DNA from: Yamadazyma tenuis
Taxonomy: Eukaryota > Ascomycota > Pichiomycetes > Serinales > Debaryomycetaceae
Direction: 5' to 3'
NCBI RefSeq assembly: GCF_029203305.1
Contig: NC_089462.1
Location: 124,001-188,000 of the forward strand
DNA length: 64,000 nucleotides
A program made the position numbers and the translations under genes. Of the stretch, positions 9,834 through 18,670 are shown one piece after another. Positions within the stretch are counted from its first letter, which is position 1. Each line of letters starts with the position of its first letter. Under the pieces are notes generated by a model. It was not told where the DNA came from. It worked only from the letters and a program-made list of their open reading frames with translations, and did no database searches.

Positions 9834-10311
9834 TTTAGTTGATGTGCAGTTAATTGTTTTTGAGGAGACTTGGTGAAATTGAATTTGTTGATGAATCGCT
9901 ATTTATCGAGCTAGATGGTGAGAAACTGTGCAGGAATACACGCCTAAATTATAGTGCCGTTACAGCGTGTAATGTTTGAATTGAGGAAGGGAGACGAGGA
10001 TTTAGAGGTGATTTGACAGTACAGATGGGTATATAGGCACCGTTACTAGTGTGCTGTCCATTTTTTTCGGTACACCGGTTTTTTTTGGGGTGGAAAACTC
10101 CAATTTCTTGTTTGCATAGCACCAGAACCCCATGAAAAATGCATCATATTGTACTGCTACAAATTTATCGAGTGAGAGTATGAGTTACTCTGCTTTTTCC
10201 TAAAATCATTTCTTAGGACACTTTACACTGCTGCCAGCTACTCCAGATTTTCGCATCCTCGCAAATCTAAACCTCAATCTTTCATCACCTGATTGGATCC
10301 ACTATAAAAAC
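9834..10311. other. Divergent promoter region SHS1/NNR1
   Basis: These 478 bases separate two divergent genes. They contain T-rich tracts (about 10064-10095), an ACTATAAAAAC TATA-like element immediately before the NNR1 ATG, and no ORF or RNA gene that I can support. Confidence 0.5.
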
Positions 10312-11037
10312 ATGTTCCAAACATTGTCGGCCAAAGCGGCCATTCAACTTGACCAGGAATTGATGTCTACAGGGGCATTCTCCATCGACCAATTGATGGA
10401 ATTGGCAGGTCTTGCAGTGGCCCAAGCAGTATATAAAGAGTATCCTCCAGTGACCATCAACGATAAAGTACTTATACTTGTAGGTCCAGGAAACAACGGA
10501 GGCGATGGACTTGTAGCAGCCAGACACCTCAAGCTCTGGAATGGCTACGAGCCGGTGGTATTTTATCCCAAGAAGACTGCCAAACCATTGTATACCAACT
10601 TGATGACCCAGTTGAAACACCTCGGAGTGAGTGAAGTTACTGAATTGACAGAAGTCAAGAACCTATTGAGCTCAGGACAAGTCAAGTTGATTATCGATTC
10701 ACTCTTTGGATTTTCTTTCAAGCCTCCGATCCGGGCCCCCTTTGATGACTTGATAAAGTATTTGTGTGTTAATCATGATAAAATCGCACCCATAGCGTCA
10801 GTAGATATCCCTTCTGGGTGGGACGTCAGCGACGGGCCTGTGGGCAAAGACATGGATATAAAACCTTCGATGTTGATCAGCTTGACTGCCCCCAAGCCGT
10901 GTGCAGTAATCGCCCATACCCAAGGAGTTACACACTACTTAGGAGGAAGGTTCATCAACGGCCAGATTGCTGCGAAATATCACATCGAGGAGTTGATTGC
11001 GAAATACAAGGGCAACGACATGGTTGTGAAGTTATAG
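10312..11037 (+). CDS. NNR1: NAD(P)HX epimerase
   Basis: This metabolite-repair enzyme interconverts R- and S-NAD(P)HX, the hydrated damage products of NADH and NADPH, so that the dehydratase can restore the cofactor. The YjeF N-terminal (Rossmann-like) domain fills the protein. It includes the signature VGPGNNGGDGLVAARHL (about residues 61-77), IIDSLFGF and the SVDIPSGWDVSDGP loop with catalytic Asp. The length of 241 residues matches S. cerevisiae (246). No clear mitochondrial presequence is visible apart from a short basic start. Confidence 0.94.
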   Translation: MFQTLSAKAAIQLDQELMSTGAFSIDQLMELAGLAVAQAVYKEYPPVTINDKVLILVGPGNNGGDGLVAARHLKLWNGYEPVVFYPKKTAKPLYTNLMTQLKHLGVSEVTELTEVKNLLSSGQVKLIIDSLFGFSFKPPIRAPFDDLIKYLCVNHDKIAPIASVDIPSGWDVSDGPVGKDMDIKPSMLISLTAPKPCAVIAHTQGVTHYLGGRFINGQIAAKYHIEELIAKYKGNDMVVKL

Positions 11038-11133
11038 TTAGGAATTGTGTATGCTTGTTTATATTACATGTATTTACATAGGGAGCCGGTTGTTATCACC
11101 GATATTTTACATGAGCACCTGGGGTAGCAGTAA

Positions 11134-12585
11134 TTATAACCCCAGAACCTTTCTGCCTCGTTCTTGTTTCAAAAACAAAGCGATAGTGCTCTTCATTCTT
11201 TCCTCCTTTGAAGCAGGTGATCCTGGAGGCGTCACCGGAAGACTAACAGCTCTCGACTGAGACTGTTTGGGAGGAGGTGTAGGTGGGAGAAGCTTGGGAG
11301 AGCCCTGGGGTGTGAATTGACCAGTTGTGGGGGTGATGGGGGTTTGGGGTGGTATAACTTTATTGGCATCCAGAGACTGAACAGAACCAACCACAGGAGC
11401 CAAGGTTGACAGGTATGGGTTGGATGTAATTTTTGGTTGTGGAGTAATGGCGTACCTGGAATAGTTGTAAGTGGAAGGAGAGTCCAAGCAGTAGCTATAA
11501 GGTCTTTGTCTGACGATATTCTTGATGTCCGACTTGGCTATCTGGACAGTATTGGTCGACACACAGGTAGAAACACTAACATTGGACGTAGACATCATAC
11601 TTACAGGTCTCTGGTATACCTGGTGTTTAGGTCTCATGAGATCCAAGTTCATGCTCACCGGTCTCCGAAAAGGCAGAGGAAATACTCCAGTAGAACCCGA
11701 GCTGGAATCAGCCTTCAGCCACGCAGATTTAATATTGTTGTCATCAAAGCTGACTTTGTTTCTGGACTTCTTGATGTCGAGTGAAATAATTGGGGGGTTT
11801 TCAGGACTTGGCAGCTGCTGAGGAATTGACGGAAGTTTTTTCGCAGCCACAGGCACAACTGGAACATCGTCAAACAAGCTGTCGATGATACTATACACAT
11901 CTTCGTCGAACGGGAGTCCGACATCGGGCTCTTCAATGTAGTTGGTGACGAGTCCAGAGATTTTGGAGTCTTGGGAGTAGATGCTGCTCGAGTCGTCGCC
12001 AGCCTCTTCAAGGTCGTCGGAGCTAGAGTCATTTCCATAAGCCTGAACAAGGTCTAAAATCGATTCTGCCGTCTCTATATCGTCTGTGGTATATGTGGTG
12101 ATGTTGGAAGTTCCCGATTTGTTTGTAGAAAACAAGCTGTCGATGTCATCGTCGTTGTCTACTATATACTTTCTCAAAGGTTGGTTGCTGAAAGGTCTGT
12201 GTGGAGGCACAATATACATAGTTTGAGGGCGTGGAGGCGTACTTTGGAACTCCACCAACGGCTCTGAAAGCTGTTCATCTAGCTGCGGCATGGAAAACCG
12301 GTTGAAGCTGGTGACACATCGGGATGGTATTATTGGCAAGTCCTTATCTAGAGACTCTGAACTCAACAACGGCATACTGAGGACTCTTTTTTGATTGGGG
12401 TCTCGGGTAACAAACCGTTTGAATTTGCCGTTCTTCTTGAAGATGGGAAGGCCGGGAATGTCTTCAAGCTGGTATTTAAAATCGGCTTTATGGGAGTATC
12501 CCACATGGGAGAGATCTAGGGAATCTAACGATGCGGGTATAGGGCTGGGAGCATCGCACGACGATAGCCTCTGTTTGTAGCTCAT
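11134..12585 (-). CDS. Unrecognised Pro/Ser-rich disordered protein
   Basis: I do not recognise this protein. I start at the ATG at 12583-12585 (MSYKQRLSS), giving 483 residues; the frame stays open for 25 more codons, but that stretch is hydrophobic and looks untranslated. The sequence is dominated by Ser, Pro, Asp and Asn, with an acidic Ser-rich middle and a Pro-rich C-terminal third. That part contains several minimal kinase or SH3-ligand sites (PPTPPPKQ, LPVTPPGSP, PPQTPITPTT). A possibly folded segment near the start reads DIPGLPIFKKNGKFKRFVTRDPNQKRV, and the last 24 residues (EERMKSTIALFLKQERGRKVLGL) look helical and basic. Composition suggests a phosphorylated scaffold or polarity protein, which is inference only. 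Confidence 0.8.
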   Translation of the reverse strand: MSYKQRLSSCDAPSPIPASLDSLDLSHVGYSHKADFKYQLEDIPGLPIFKKNGKFKRFVTRDPNQKRVLSMPLLSSESLDKDLPIIPSRCVTSFNRFSMPQLDEQLSEPLVEFQSTPPRPQTMYIVPPHRPFSNQPLRKYIVDNDDDIDSLFSTNKSGTSNITTYTTDDIETAESILDLVQAYGNDSSSDDLEEAGDDSSSIYSQDSKISGLVTNYIEEPDVGLPFDEDVYSIIDSLFDDVPVVPVAAKKLPSIPQQLPSPENPPIISLDIKKSRNKVSFDDNNIKSAWLKADSSSGSTGVFPLPFRRPVSMNLDLMRPKHQVYQRPVSMMSTSNVSVSTCVSTNTVQIAKSDIKNIVRQRPYSYCLDSPSTYNYSRYAITPQPKITSNPYLSTLAPVVGSVQSLDANKVIPPQTPITPTTGQFTPQGSPKLLPPTPPPKQSQSRAVSLPVTPPGSPASKEERMKSTIALFLKQERGRKVLGL

Positions 12586-13338
12586 TGGGAGGGAAAACAG
12601 TGGGATTTTGAACCTGGGGTGTACAAGTAGTAAAATCCAACAAAGAGGAACCGGTAGCAATTTATGGGAAGATCCTTTCTTCGCTTCATGATCCTGGCTA
12701 AGGGATGAAGCTGGCTGGCTTTTGGTTGCGAAAATAGAAAGTGCGGCTCATATTCTCGAAAGGGGCACAGGAGCTGCGGTTGTAACCAGGCGTCTTCACT
12801 CCTGGCGGGTAATGTGATTGGTCGAGGGTGGCATTTATAGAGCGGGTTCAGTGAGTAAAATTAGCACCAGGCACGGAGGTGCAGAGGTATGAAATTTGGG
12901 TGGTACGAGATTATGGAGATATGAGGGAGAGAGTTGAACAAGCTGAGAGTAAGGATTGTGAGGGCTGAACAGAGCCGCCACCAAAGAAGTTGGATGGGTG
13001 CGAGGAGCAAATAATGGGTGGATGTGGGGATCAAATCTTGGTGTAATGTTGGTAATGTTGGTAATGTTGCTGTAATCTTGGTGGATGCATAAGATGCATG
13101 GCCGATGTAAAAATAGTCCTTCTTTCTCATAACCCTCGATCAGCCCTGGTAGCGACACTCACGGTAGACACACGATGGCATCAGAAAAACTTCGGCTTGG
13201 GGTTTGCCTAAATAGGCAGGCATATTGGCTAATTACAAATGAGCCTTTCCTAAATAGGAATGTTTACAAAAGCTTCTCCTGAGGTCTCAATTATATATCA
13301 TCAATTCTTTCCTTCAACCAAATTAATTCCCATCCACC
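12586..13338. other. Divergent promoter region with two CArG boxes
   Basis: This 750-base region separates the Pro-rich gene from the four-TM gene. It contains three perfect copies of GTAATGTTG (13043-13069), two CCTAAATAGG boxes (listed separately) and a TTATATATCATC TATA-like element at about 13290. A 107-codon minus-strand ORF at 12835-13158 has no recognisable content, and I do not treat it as a gene. Confidence 0.55.
13207..13258 (+). promoter_or_regulatory. Two CCTAAATAGG boxes (Mcm1/CArG-like)
   Basis: The 10-base palindromic CArG sequence CCTAAATAGG occurs at 13207-13216 and 13249-13258, exactly 42 bases apart (about four helical turns). The second sits in TTTCCTAAATAGGAAT, which differs from the Mcm1 P-box TTTCCTAATTAGGAAA at only two positions. 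They lie 80-130 bases upstream of the ATG at 13339, the expected distance for an activator site. Binding by the MADS-box factor Mcm1 is inference. Confidence 0.65.
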
Positions 13339-14313
13339 ATGTCCATAAAGCTAGAAAAATCATCTCTTGATGACGAGAGAGACGTGGGAGTCTTTGAAAA
13401 ACCGGCTATCGTGTCATCCAAACCTCATTTGACATACCTCTCGGTAGCATTTTTATTGTCAGTGGTGGTGTTCATTCAAAGTCTTTTCCTTTTTGACGAC
13501 CACCACGTCAGCCCCCAATTTACACTTCGCATCAAGGAGGATAACAGCCAAGCAGTGGAAATCATGAGCAGTATCCGGCTGAGTTTGAAGGTGGTGACAT
13601 TTTTGGCTGAAGACTTTAGCTTTAGTAACTATACGGGCATTAACGACATTGACACGTTTGACGAGGGCAACGTTTTCCATTTCTTCTACGATGGGTACAA
13701 AAAGGACAACAACCACACGAGGCCGTTTGTGCCGTTCAACGGGTTGGACATCATGGGGTGCTTGGTGAAGGATTTCGGAGTGGAGTTGTCGCTCATCTCC
13801 AAGTCACAAAACCCCCAAAAGCTCATCGACCTGTTTTCGCTCACGTATTCCCACACCATCATGAACTTGGACGAAATGTACCACGAAGCGAAAAAGACCA
13901 GCAAAGACGGGCATATGAGTGATACCAAATTAAAGGTGGCCCACGATGCGTACAAGTTTGAGCGATTTGGAAAAACCATGAGAAAGGTCCCCATGGCTTC
14001 ATTGATGAGCTCGTTTGTGTCGTGTGTGTCATTGCTCTTTGTACTCCACTGGGCTTGTTTCAGAAACGTATCGGCACGAATGGTGGGAGTGGTGATGGTG
14101 TTACAGGTGCCACTGATGGTGGTGCAGTTTGGAGCATGGGGTGCTCAGCTCAGATTCTACTACAAGGTGTGTAAATTATTGCAGAAATTCACGGTGGCAG
14201 ACCTTAGGGCTGATTCGGGGTACGTGGGGCTTGTCATGTCGGTGATTATGGTGGTGATGGGGCAGGTTGTGTTGGCATACATTTTATACAAGAAGCGAGG
14301 TGAGAAGCATTAG
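13339..14313 (+). CDS. Four-TM membrane protein with large external loop
   Basis: I do not recognise the family with certainty. The 324-residue protein has a short N-terminal tail, TM1 at about residues 31-52, and an extracytoplasmic loop of some 165 residues with NYT and NHT glycosylation sequons. Three closely spaced TMs follow (about 219-242, 250-272 and 295-317), and the tail is basic (KKRGEKH). This is the topology of the fungal Sur7/PalI/Fig1 (claudin-like) group, but the GLWxxC-type signature is not visible and the loop has a single Cys. The Mcm1-like boxes upstream hint at cell-cycle or mating-related expression. The function is unknown. Confidence 0.8.
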   Translation: MSIKLEKSSLDDERDVGVFEKPAIVSSKPHLTYLSVAFLLSVVVFIQSLFLFDDHHVSPQFTLRIKEDNSQAVEIMSSIRLSLKVVTFLAEDFSFSNYTGINDIDTFDEGNVFHFFYDGYKKDNNHTRPFVPFNGLDIMGCLVKDFGVELSLISKSQNPQKLIDLFSLTYSHTIMNLDEMYHEAKKTSKDGHMSDTKLKVAHDAYKFERFGKTMRKVPMASLMSSFVSCVSLLFVLHWACFRNVSARMVGVVMVLQVPLMVVQFGAWGAQLRFYYKVCKLLQKFTVADLRADSGYVGLVMSVIMVVMGQVVLAYILYKKRGEKH

Positions 14314-14343
14314 GAACTAGATATACGCATACTAATTTGACTC

Positions 14344-14445
14344 TGTACTTTGGTACCTCTTTTGGAACTCTTTTGTACTCTTTTGGTACTCTTTAGTAAT
14401 CTACATCATACACTATTTGGTACACTCTTTCGTACATTTTTCCGT
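14344..14445 (+). repeat. Degenerate TTTGGTACTCT repeat in convergent 3' region
   Basis: Between the stops of the four-TM gene and MET17 the motif CTTTTGGTACTCT recurs in about six imperfect copies (for example CTTTGGTACCTCTTTTGGAA, TTTTGTACTCTTTTGG, TATTTGGTACACTCTTTCG). It lies in the overlapping 3' UTR area and has no coding potential. Confidence 0.5.
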
Positions 14446-14473
14446 GCTCTACTTGCATCTACTTCCATTTCCC

Positions 14474-15784
14474 CTACTTTCCGTATACCTTTTCAAACGA
14501 CTGCTCAAAGTCCGCCACCAAGTCATCAATGTGCTCAGTTCCAATAGACAACCGGATCAACCCCTTCGTCACTCCCGTGTCCTGCTTCTCCTTCTCACTC
14601 AACTGCTGGTGAGTAGTGAAATATGGTGCAATCACCAAAGACTTGGAGTCTCCCACATTGGCCAAGTTACTGAAAATCTCAAGATTATCCACCACCTGCA
14701 CTGCTGCTTCCTTGAAATCGTTGTCGACCGGCTTGTCAAAGCTCTTCACCTCAATCGAAAGACACGCTCCGTAAACCCCTTTATTGGCCAAGTACTTTTG
14801 CACTAGTTCATGGCTCGAGTGCGACGTCAATCCCAAATATGACACCTTGGTGACGTAGGGGGATTTTTCAAACCACTGGGCCAACTTCAAGGCATTGGAA
14901 CTTTCTCTCTCGACTCTCAACGACAATGTCTCCAATCCTTGCAACAACAAAAACGCTCCAAATGGGTTAAGAGAAGGACCCACGTCCCGCAATCCTTCAG
15001 TTCTAACGTACACAGCAAATGCGTCGGACCCCACCGCGTCGTTGTACACCATGCCGTGGTAGCCCTCGGATGGCTGACTGAACTGGTGGAACCGTTCGGG
15101 GTGGTCCTTCCAAGGGAATTTTCCCGAGTCCACCACCACCCCCGCAATGGTGGTACCACTACCGGAGATCCATTTGGTGGCAGAGTGCACCACGATATCG
15201 GCCCCGTGGTCAATGGGCCGAATCACGTACCCGCCGGCACCAAAGGTGTTGTCCACCACCAAGGGAATACCGTAACGGTGGGCCAATTGGGACAATTTTT
15301 CAAAGTCGGCTACGTCGTAGCTGGGGTTACCAATGGACTCCACATAGATCAATTTGGTCTTCAGGTCAATTTTCTTCTCATAATCGTCGACATTGGTACC
15401 TTGGACGAAGCGGGCCTCGATTCCGTACCGTTTAAAGTAAACTTTGAACTGGTTGTAGGTACCGCCATAAAGGTGCGAGCTGGTGATAAAGTTATCACCT
15501 GCGAAGCAGAGGGACGAAATGGTCAAATATTGGGCGGCCTGACCCGAGGCGGTGGCGACCGCCAGGCTGCCGTTCTCCAAGGCAGCGATTCTTCTCTCAA
15601 ATGAGGCATTGGTAGGATTACCGATACGGGAGTAAATGTACCCCGGATCCTTGAGGCCAAAAAGGTCAGCTCCATGCTCGGAGTTTTTGAATACAAATGA
15701 GCTGGTGGCATAGATGGGCTGGGCTCTGGCTCTGGTGGAGTCGATTTCGAGTCCGGCGTGGACTTGTTTGGTTTCGAATTTCAT
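14474..15784 (-). CDS. MET17: O-acetylhomoserine sulfhydrylase
   Basis: This cytosolic PLP enzyme condenses O-acetylhomoserine with sulfide to give homocysteine, the entry point of sulfur into methionine. The Cys/Met-metabolism PLP domain fills 436 residues (S. cerevisiae 444). Visible motifs are [20 protein letters not shown], the phosphate-binding ATASGQAAQ, the VDNTFGAGG cofactor loop, and the Schiff-base lysine in [14 protein letters not shown]. The C-terminal half has the [16 protein letters not shown] and [13 protein letters not shown] segments of the family. A Met31/32-like element precedes a TATA box directly upstream, in keeping with sulfur control. The gene is MET15/MET25 in some nomenclatures. 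Confidence 0.96.
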   Translation of the reverse strand: MKFETKQVHAGLEIDSTRARAQPIYATSSFVFKNSEHGADLFGLKDPGYIYSRIGNPTNASFERRIAALENGSLAVATASGQAAQYLTISSLCFAGDNFITSSHLYGGTYNQFKVYFKRYGIEARFVQGTNVDDYEKKIDLKTKLIYVESIGNPSYDVADFEKLSQLAHRYGIPLVVDNTFGAGGYVIRPIDHGADIVVHSATKWISGSGTTIAGVVVDSGKFPWKDHPERFHQFSQPSEGYHGMVYNDAVGSDAFAVYVRTEGLRDVGPSLNPFGAFLLLQGLETLSLRVERESSNALKLAQWFEKSPYVTKVSYLGLTSHSSHELVQKYLANKGVYGACLSIEVKSFDKPVDNDFKEAAVQVVDNLEIFSNLANVGDSKSLVIAPYFTTHQQLSEKEKQDTGVTKGLIRLSIGTEHIDDLVADFEQSFEKVYGK

Positions 15785-15816
15785 TGGTGGCGGGTGGAAA
15801 GGGGAAATGGGTTGGT

Positions 15817-15840
15817 TTTATAGGATCTCCGAACTGTGGA
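15817..15840 (-). promoter_or_regulatory. MET17 promoter: TATA box and Met31/32-like CCACAGTT
   Basis: On the minus strand the sequence TCCACAGTTCGG is followed closely by CCTATAAAAC, some 35 bases before the MET17 ATG. CCACAGTT is the complement of the AACTGTGG core bound by Met31/Met32 in S. cerevisiae. A perfect CACGTG (Cbf1) site is not present in the 400 bases upstream, though a GCACGTTA half-site occurs near 15866. Confidence 0.55.
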
Positions 15841-15894
15841 TGCATTCGTAATTAGGTTGGGGCGCGCACGTTAAGTGGGGTTGAGCTGGCACTA

Positions 15895-16010
15895 GACATG
15901 GGCTGGACGTGGACGAGAACTGGCGTAGGCTAGGGGTGGGCTAGTATGTGGGCTAGGACGTGGACTAGGACGTGGGCTGGGAGTGGGTTAGGATGTGGAC
16001 TGGAGGTGGA
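15895..16010 (+). repeat. Degenerate G-rich 12-base minisatellite
   Basis: About ten imperfect copies of CTAGGACGTGGG run from 15895 to 16010. The best-preserved neighbours are CTAGGACGTGGA and CTAGGACGTGGG, while outer copies drift (TTAGGATGTGGA, CTGGAGGTGGA). The plus strand is strongly G over C. The GT-rich, G-tract character recalls yeast telomere-like sequence, but no exact telomeric unit known to me is present. Confidence 0.75.
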
Positions 16011-16180
16011 AAGTTTCCTGGTTTCTGGGTTCCGGTCGGTTTCTAGCTACCGCAGTCCAAGCTATAGCCGTTCGCACCTCAGCCACAGCAGTGTTTCTGA
16101 CCCATACACCCATAGTCGACTTACGGCCGCGATCCACTGCGGTAGCGACTAAAACCAGCCATCTCCATTTCGCGCAGCCA

Positions 16181-16879
16181 ATGCTGCAATGTCTAGGAAC
16201 TACAACAAAGGGCGTCAGGTGTAAAATACCGGCTCCACACGGCTACTGCCACTACCACAAGCACCAGATCAGCCCCGGCAAGCAATACCCCGAACCTTCT
16301 CCCGGATTTATCTACATCTACACCTTGAACAAGTTCTTCAACAAACGCGAAAACAACTGGTTTAAGGTCCGGAACCTTCCCAACACTCCACCCAAACACA
16401 AAGACAAATGGATTCTGTACGAGCTCCGCAAGTCACCGTACGTGTTTTTGAAAGTGGGAATGACCACTCAGAGCGTCAAGAAACGTATCAAACAATGGGA
16501 GGATAAATGCCACCATGATATTATGCTCATCAATCCGCACACCGATAAAGTCGTCTACACAAATAAACTATCGCATTTGTTTAAGAGGTTGGCGGTAAAG
16601 GACAAACAGAAGACGTACTCGAGTCTAACGGATGAAGGAGCTTTCTACTGCTCGGGGAACTTGGCCCAAGCTGAAGGTGAAATCCACAAACGTCTATGGC
16701 TGAAATACGGAAAAGGAAGTGTATCGTGCAAAGGATGTTCTGACAATTCTACTAGAACCAACGAGCTCTTTGTCAACGGATTCAACATTCACGTGGAATG
16801 GTTTCTCATTCCCAAGAAGGAAATATCGGTGGTGTACGATACAGTTGACGGAATATGCACAACGTATTCGCAACCATGA
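16181..16879 (+). CDS. GIY-YIG (T5orf172/DUF1766) domain protein with N-terminal Cys/His motif
   Basis: This 232-residue protein has an N-terminal small zinc-binding-like motif (C4-x9-C14-x8-C23-x2-H26 in CLGTTTKGVRCK...GYCHYH) and a GIY-YIG fold of the T5orf172 type. The GIY strand is GFIYIYTL (42-49) and the YIG strand is LKVG (90-93). The conserved Arg is in KKRIKQWEDKC (102), and a candidate catalytic Glu lies in QAEGEIHKRLW (165 or 167). All core positions are present, so nuclease activity is possible. A C-terminal CKGC motif may form a second metal site. The family is known in fungi (for example S. pombe mug113) without a settled function. I chose the ATG at 16181 because upstream codons lack ATG and run into the minisatellite. 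Confidence 0.85.
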   Translation: MLQCLGTTTKGVRCKIPAPHGYCHYHKHQISPGKQYPEPSPGFIYIYTLNKFFNKRENNWFKVRNLPNTPPKHKDKWILYELRKSPYVFLKVGMTTQSVKKRIKQWEDKCHHDIMLINPHTDKVVYTNKLSHLFKRLAVKDKQKTYSSLTDEGAFYCSGNLAQAEGEIHKRLWLKYGKGSVSCKGCSDNSTRTNELFVNGFNIHVEWFLIPKKEISVVYDTVDGICTTYSQP

Positions 16880-16930
16880 CACCAGACAAATTTATATTAA
16901 AACAACATATACATTTTACTTTTAAAAGAA

Positions 16931-18514
16931 CTAAGTGTTCATATAAGTGGAAGGATCCACCCCTTCTTCTGGGAACTCGGTCACCTTGACATCGAATCTA
17001 GATTGAATCTTTTCCAAAACTTCTTCGTCTTCAGGCGTGGACACAAAGGAGATGGCTAAACCCTTGGTACCAAATCTACCGGCTCTACCAACTCTGTGCA
17101 AGTATTGGTCAGCTTCGTTTGGCAAATCATAGTTGATGGCCAAGTTGATTCTTTCAATATCAATACCTCTACCAAACACATCAGTAGACACACAGATTCT
17201 CTTGTTGAATTCCTTGAAAGATTTATATCTGGCAATTCTCTCTTCCTGCTTCAAACCAGAGTGCACAGCAATAGAAGGAAAGTTACAAGCACACAACAAC
17301 TTATCCAACTCATTGGCTCTTTGGGTCGACTTGACAAAGATAATCACCTGGTTAAACTCCAATGAATCCAACAAGTCACTCAACTTTCTGTTCTTTTCCT
17401 TTTCATCCAATTTGAGGTAATATTGTTGTAAACCATGCAACGTCAATTTGGCCTCATCATCCACATAAATTTCCAATGGATTTTGCATGAACTTCTTACA
17501 GATTGGTCTAATTTCTTGAGACAAGGTGGCAGAGAACATCATCACTTGCTTTTGATGAGGAGTGGCTCTGAAGATATCTTGAACATCTCTTCTCATATCC
17601 ACCAGATCTAACACTTTATCACATTCATCGATAACAAAAGACTTGATGTTGTTTAATCTCAAGGCCTTATCGTTAACCAAAGCATGTAATCTACCGGGGG
17701 TGGCCACCACAATATGAGGGCAGGTTTCCTTGTCCTTCAACTTGGCAACATCCTTGTTAATTGGGGTTCCACCGTAGAACACTTCGGTTCTGACATCTGG
17801 CATATACTTGGAGAATCTGGCATACTCGTTACGGATTTGGTAGGCCAATTCTCTTGTGTGACACACAACCAAGGTGGAAACTTCACCAGGAACTGGGTCT
17901 AATTGTTGTAAAGTAGACAACACAAAAACAGCGGTCTTACCCAAACCAGACTTGGCTTGACACAACACGTCAGTACCCAAGATGGATTGTGGAATACAGA
18001 CTTGCTGGACTTTAGAAAATGTTAGTTAGGATGCTTGGAAAAGGTCCTTTCGAATGTGGAGGTGAAAAGTGCAGTCGATGAGCATACAAAATGCTCGACA
18101 ATTTGATCAGAAAAATAGTTGGAATCGAAAACCACAGGGGAAACCTGCCCCCATAACTTCGTGGGTCAACAAAGATGTCACACACTATCAACTTATGTGA
18201 TACAATTGCAATAACCTTCTGCAAGAAGCAAAGTGGTAAAAGAAAGCATAATTTCACACAACCACAAACGAACGGCCATTTTGAGGATAATACGAACCTT
18301 CAGAAGGGTGTTCAAACCCACAATCTCCAATGGCTCTCAATAATTCTGGCTTTAACAAGAAGTCTCTGAAACCAGTAGCGTGAATACCAACGTAGGAACC
18401 CTTTTTATCGGCTTCCTTTTCGTTACCATCGGTGGCGGTGGTGGTTGGTTGGGTTACGGCAATTTCTTCAGAGTCGGAGTAGTCCAATAATTCTTCTTGA
18501 CCTTCAGCTGACAT
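16931..18514 (-). CDS. SUB2: DEAD-box RNA helicase of the TREX complex (two exons)
   Basis: Sub2/UAP56 is the DECD-box ATPase needed for spliceosome assembly and for loading export factors onto mRNA. Exon 1 is 18298-18514 ([17 protein letters not shown]... to GFEHPSE) and exon 2 is 16931-18009. Joining them splits a Val codon (G|TC) and restores the Q-motif [17 protein letters not shown]; the total is 431 residues. Helicase motifs are [10 protein letters not shown] (I), PGRL (Ib), DECD (II), SAT (III), and [10 protein letters not shown] (VI). The 288-base intron has donor GTTCGT, branch AACTAAC (18021-18027) and a 3' end TAAAG, so both ends depart from the usual GTATGT and YAG. Confidence 0.95.
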
Positions 18515-18670
18515 GATTGATTAGAACTTGATTAGAGGTGTTGTAGTAGTTGAATAGTGGAAGAGCTTCGACAACTTTTCAGAGCGCGCACAACCTTGCC
18601 AACCGGTGGCGCACGACCCAATACCAGCTGGTAAATTTCTTCCCCCTACCACAAGCAATATCAATAGAAT

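Larger units (their letters stand above)
15785..16180. other. Divergent region MET17 / GIY-YIG gene
   Basis: This 396-base region holds the MET17 promoter at the left, a G-rich minisatellite in the centre (15895-16010), and about 170 bases of mixed sequence before the GIY-YIG start. The frame of the downstream gene is open back to 15995 but has no ATG before 16181. Confidence 0.55.

Noticed and set aside
12835..13158. 107-codon minus-strand ORF in the promoter region
   Set aside because: It overlaps regulatory sequence and a GTAATGTTG repeat, has odd composition and no recognisable motif.
15995..16180. N-terminal extension of the GIY-YIG protein by 62 codons
   Set aside because: There is no ATG in this stretch, the first codon would be GTG, and the sequence overlaps the minisatellite.
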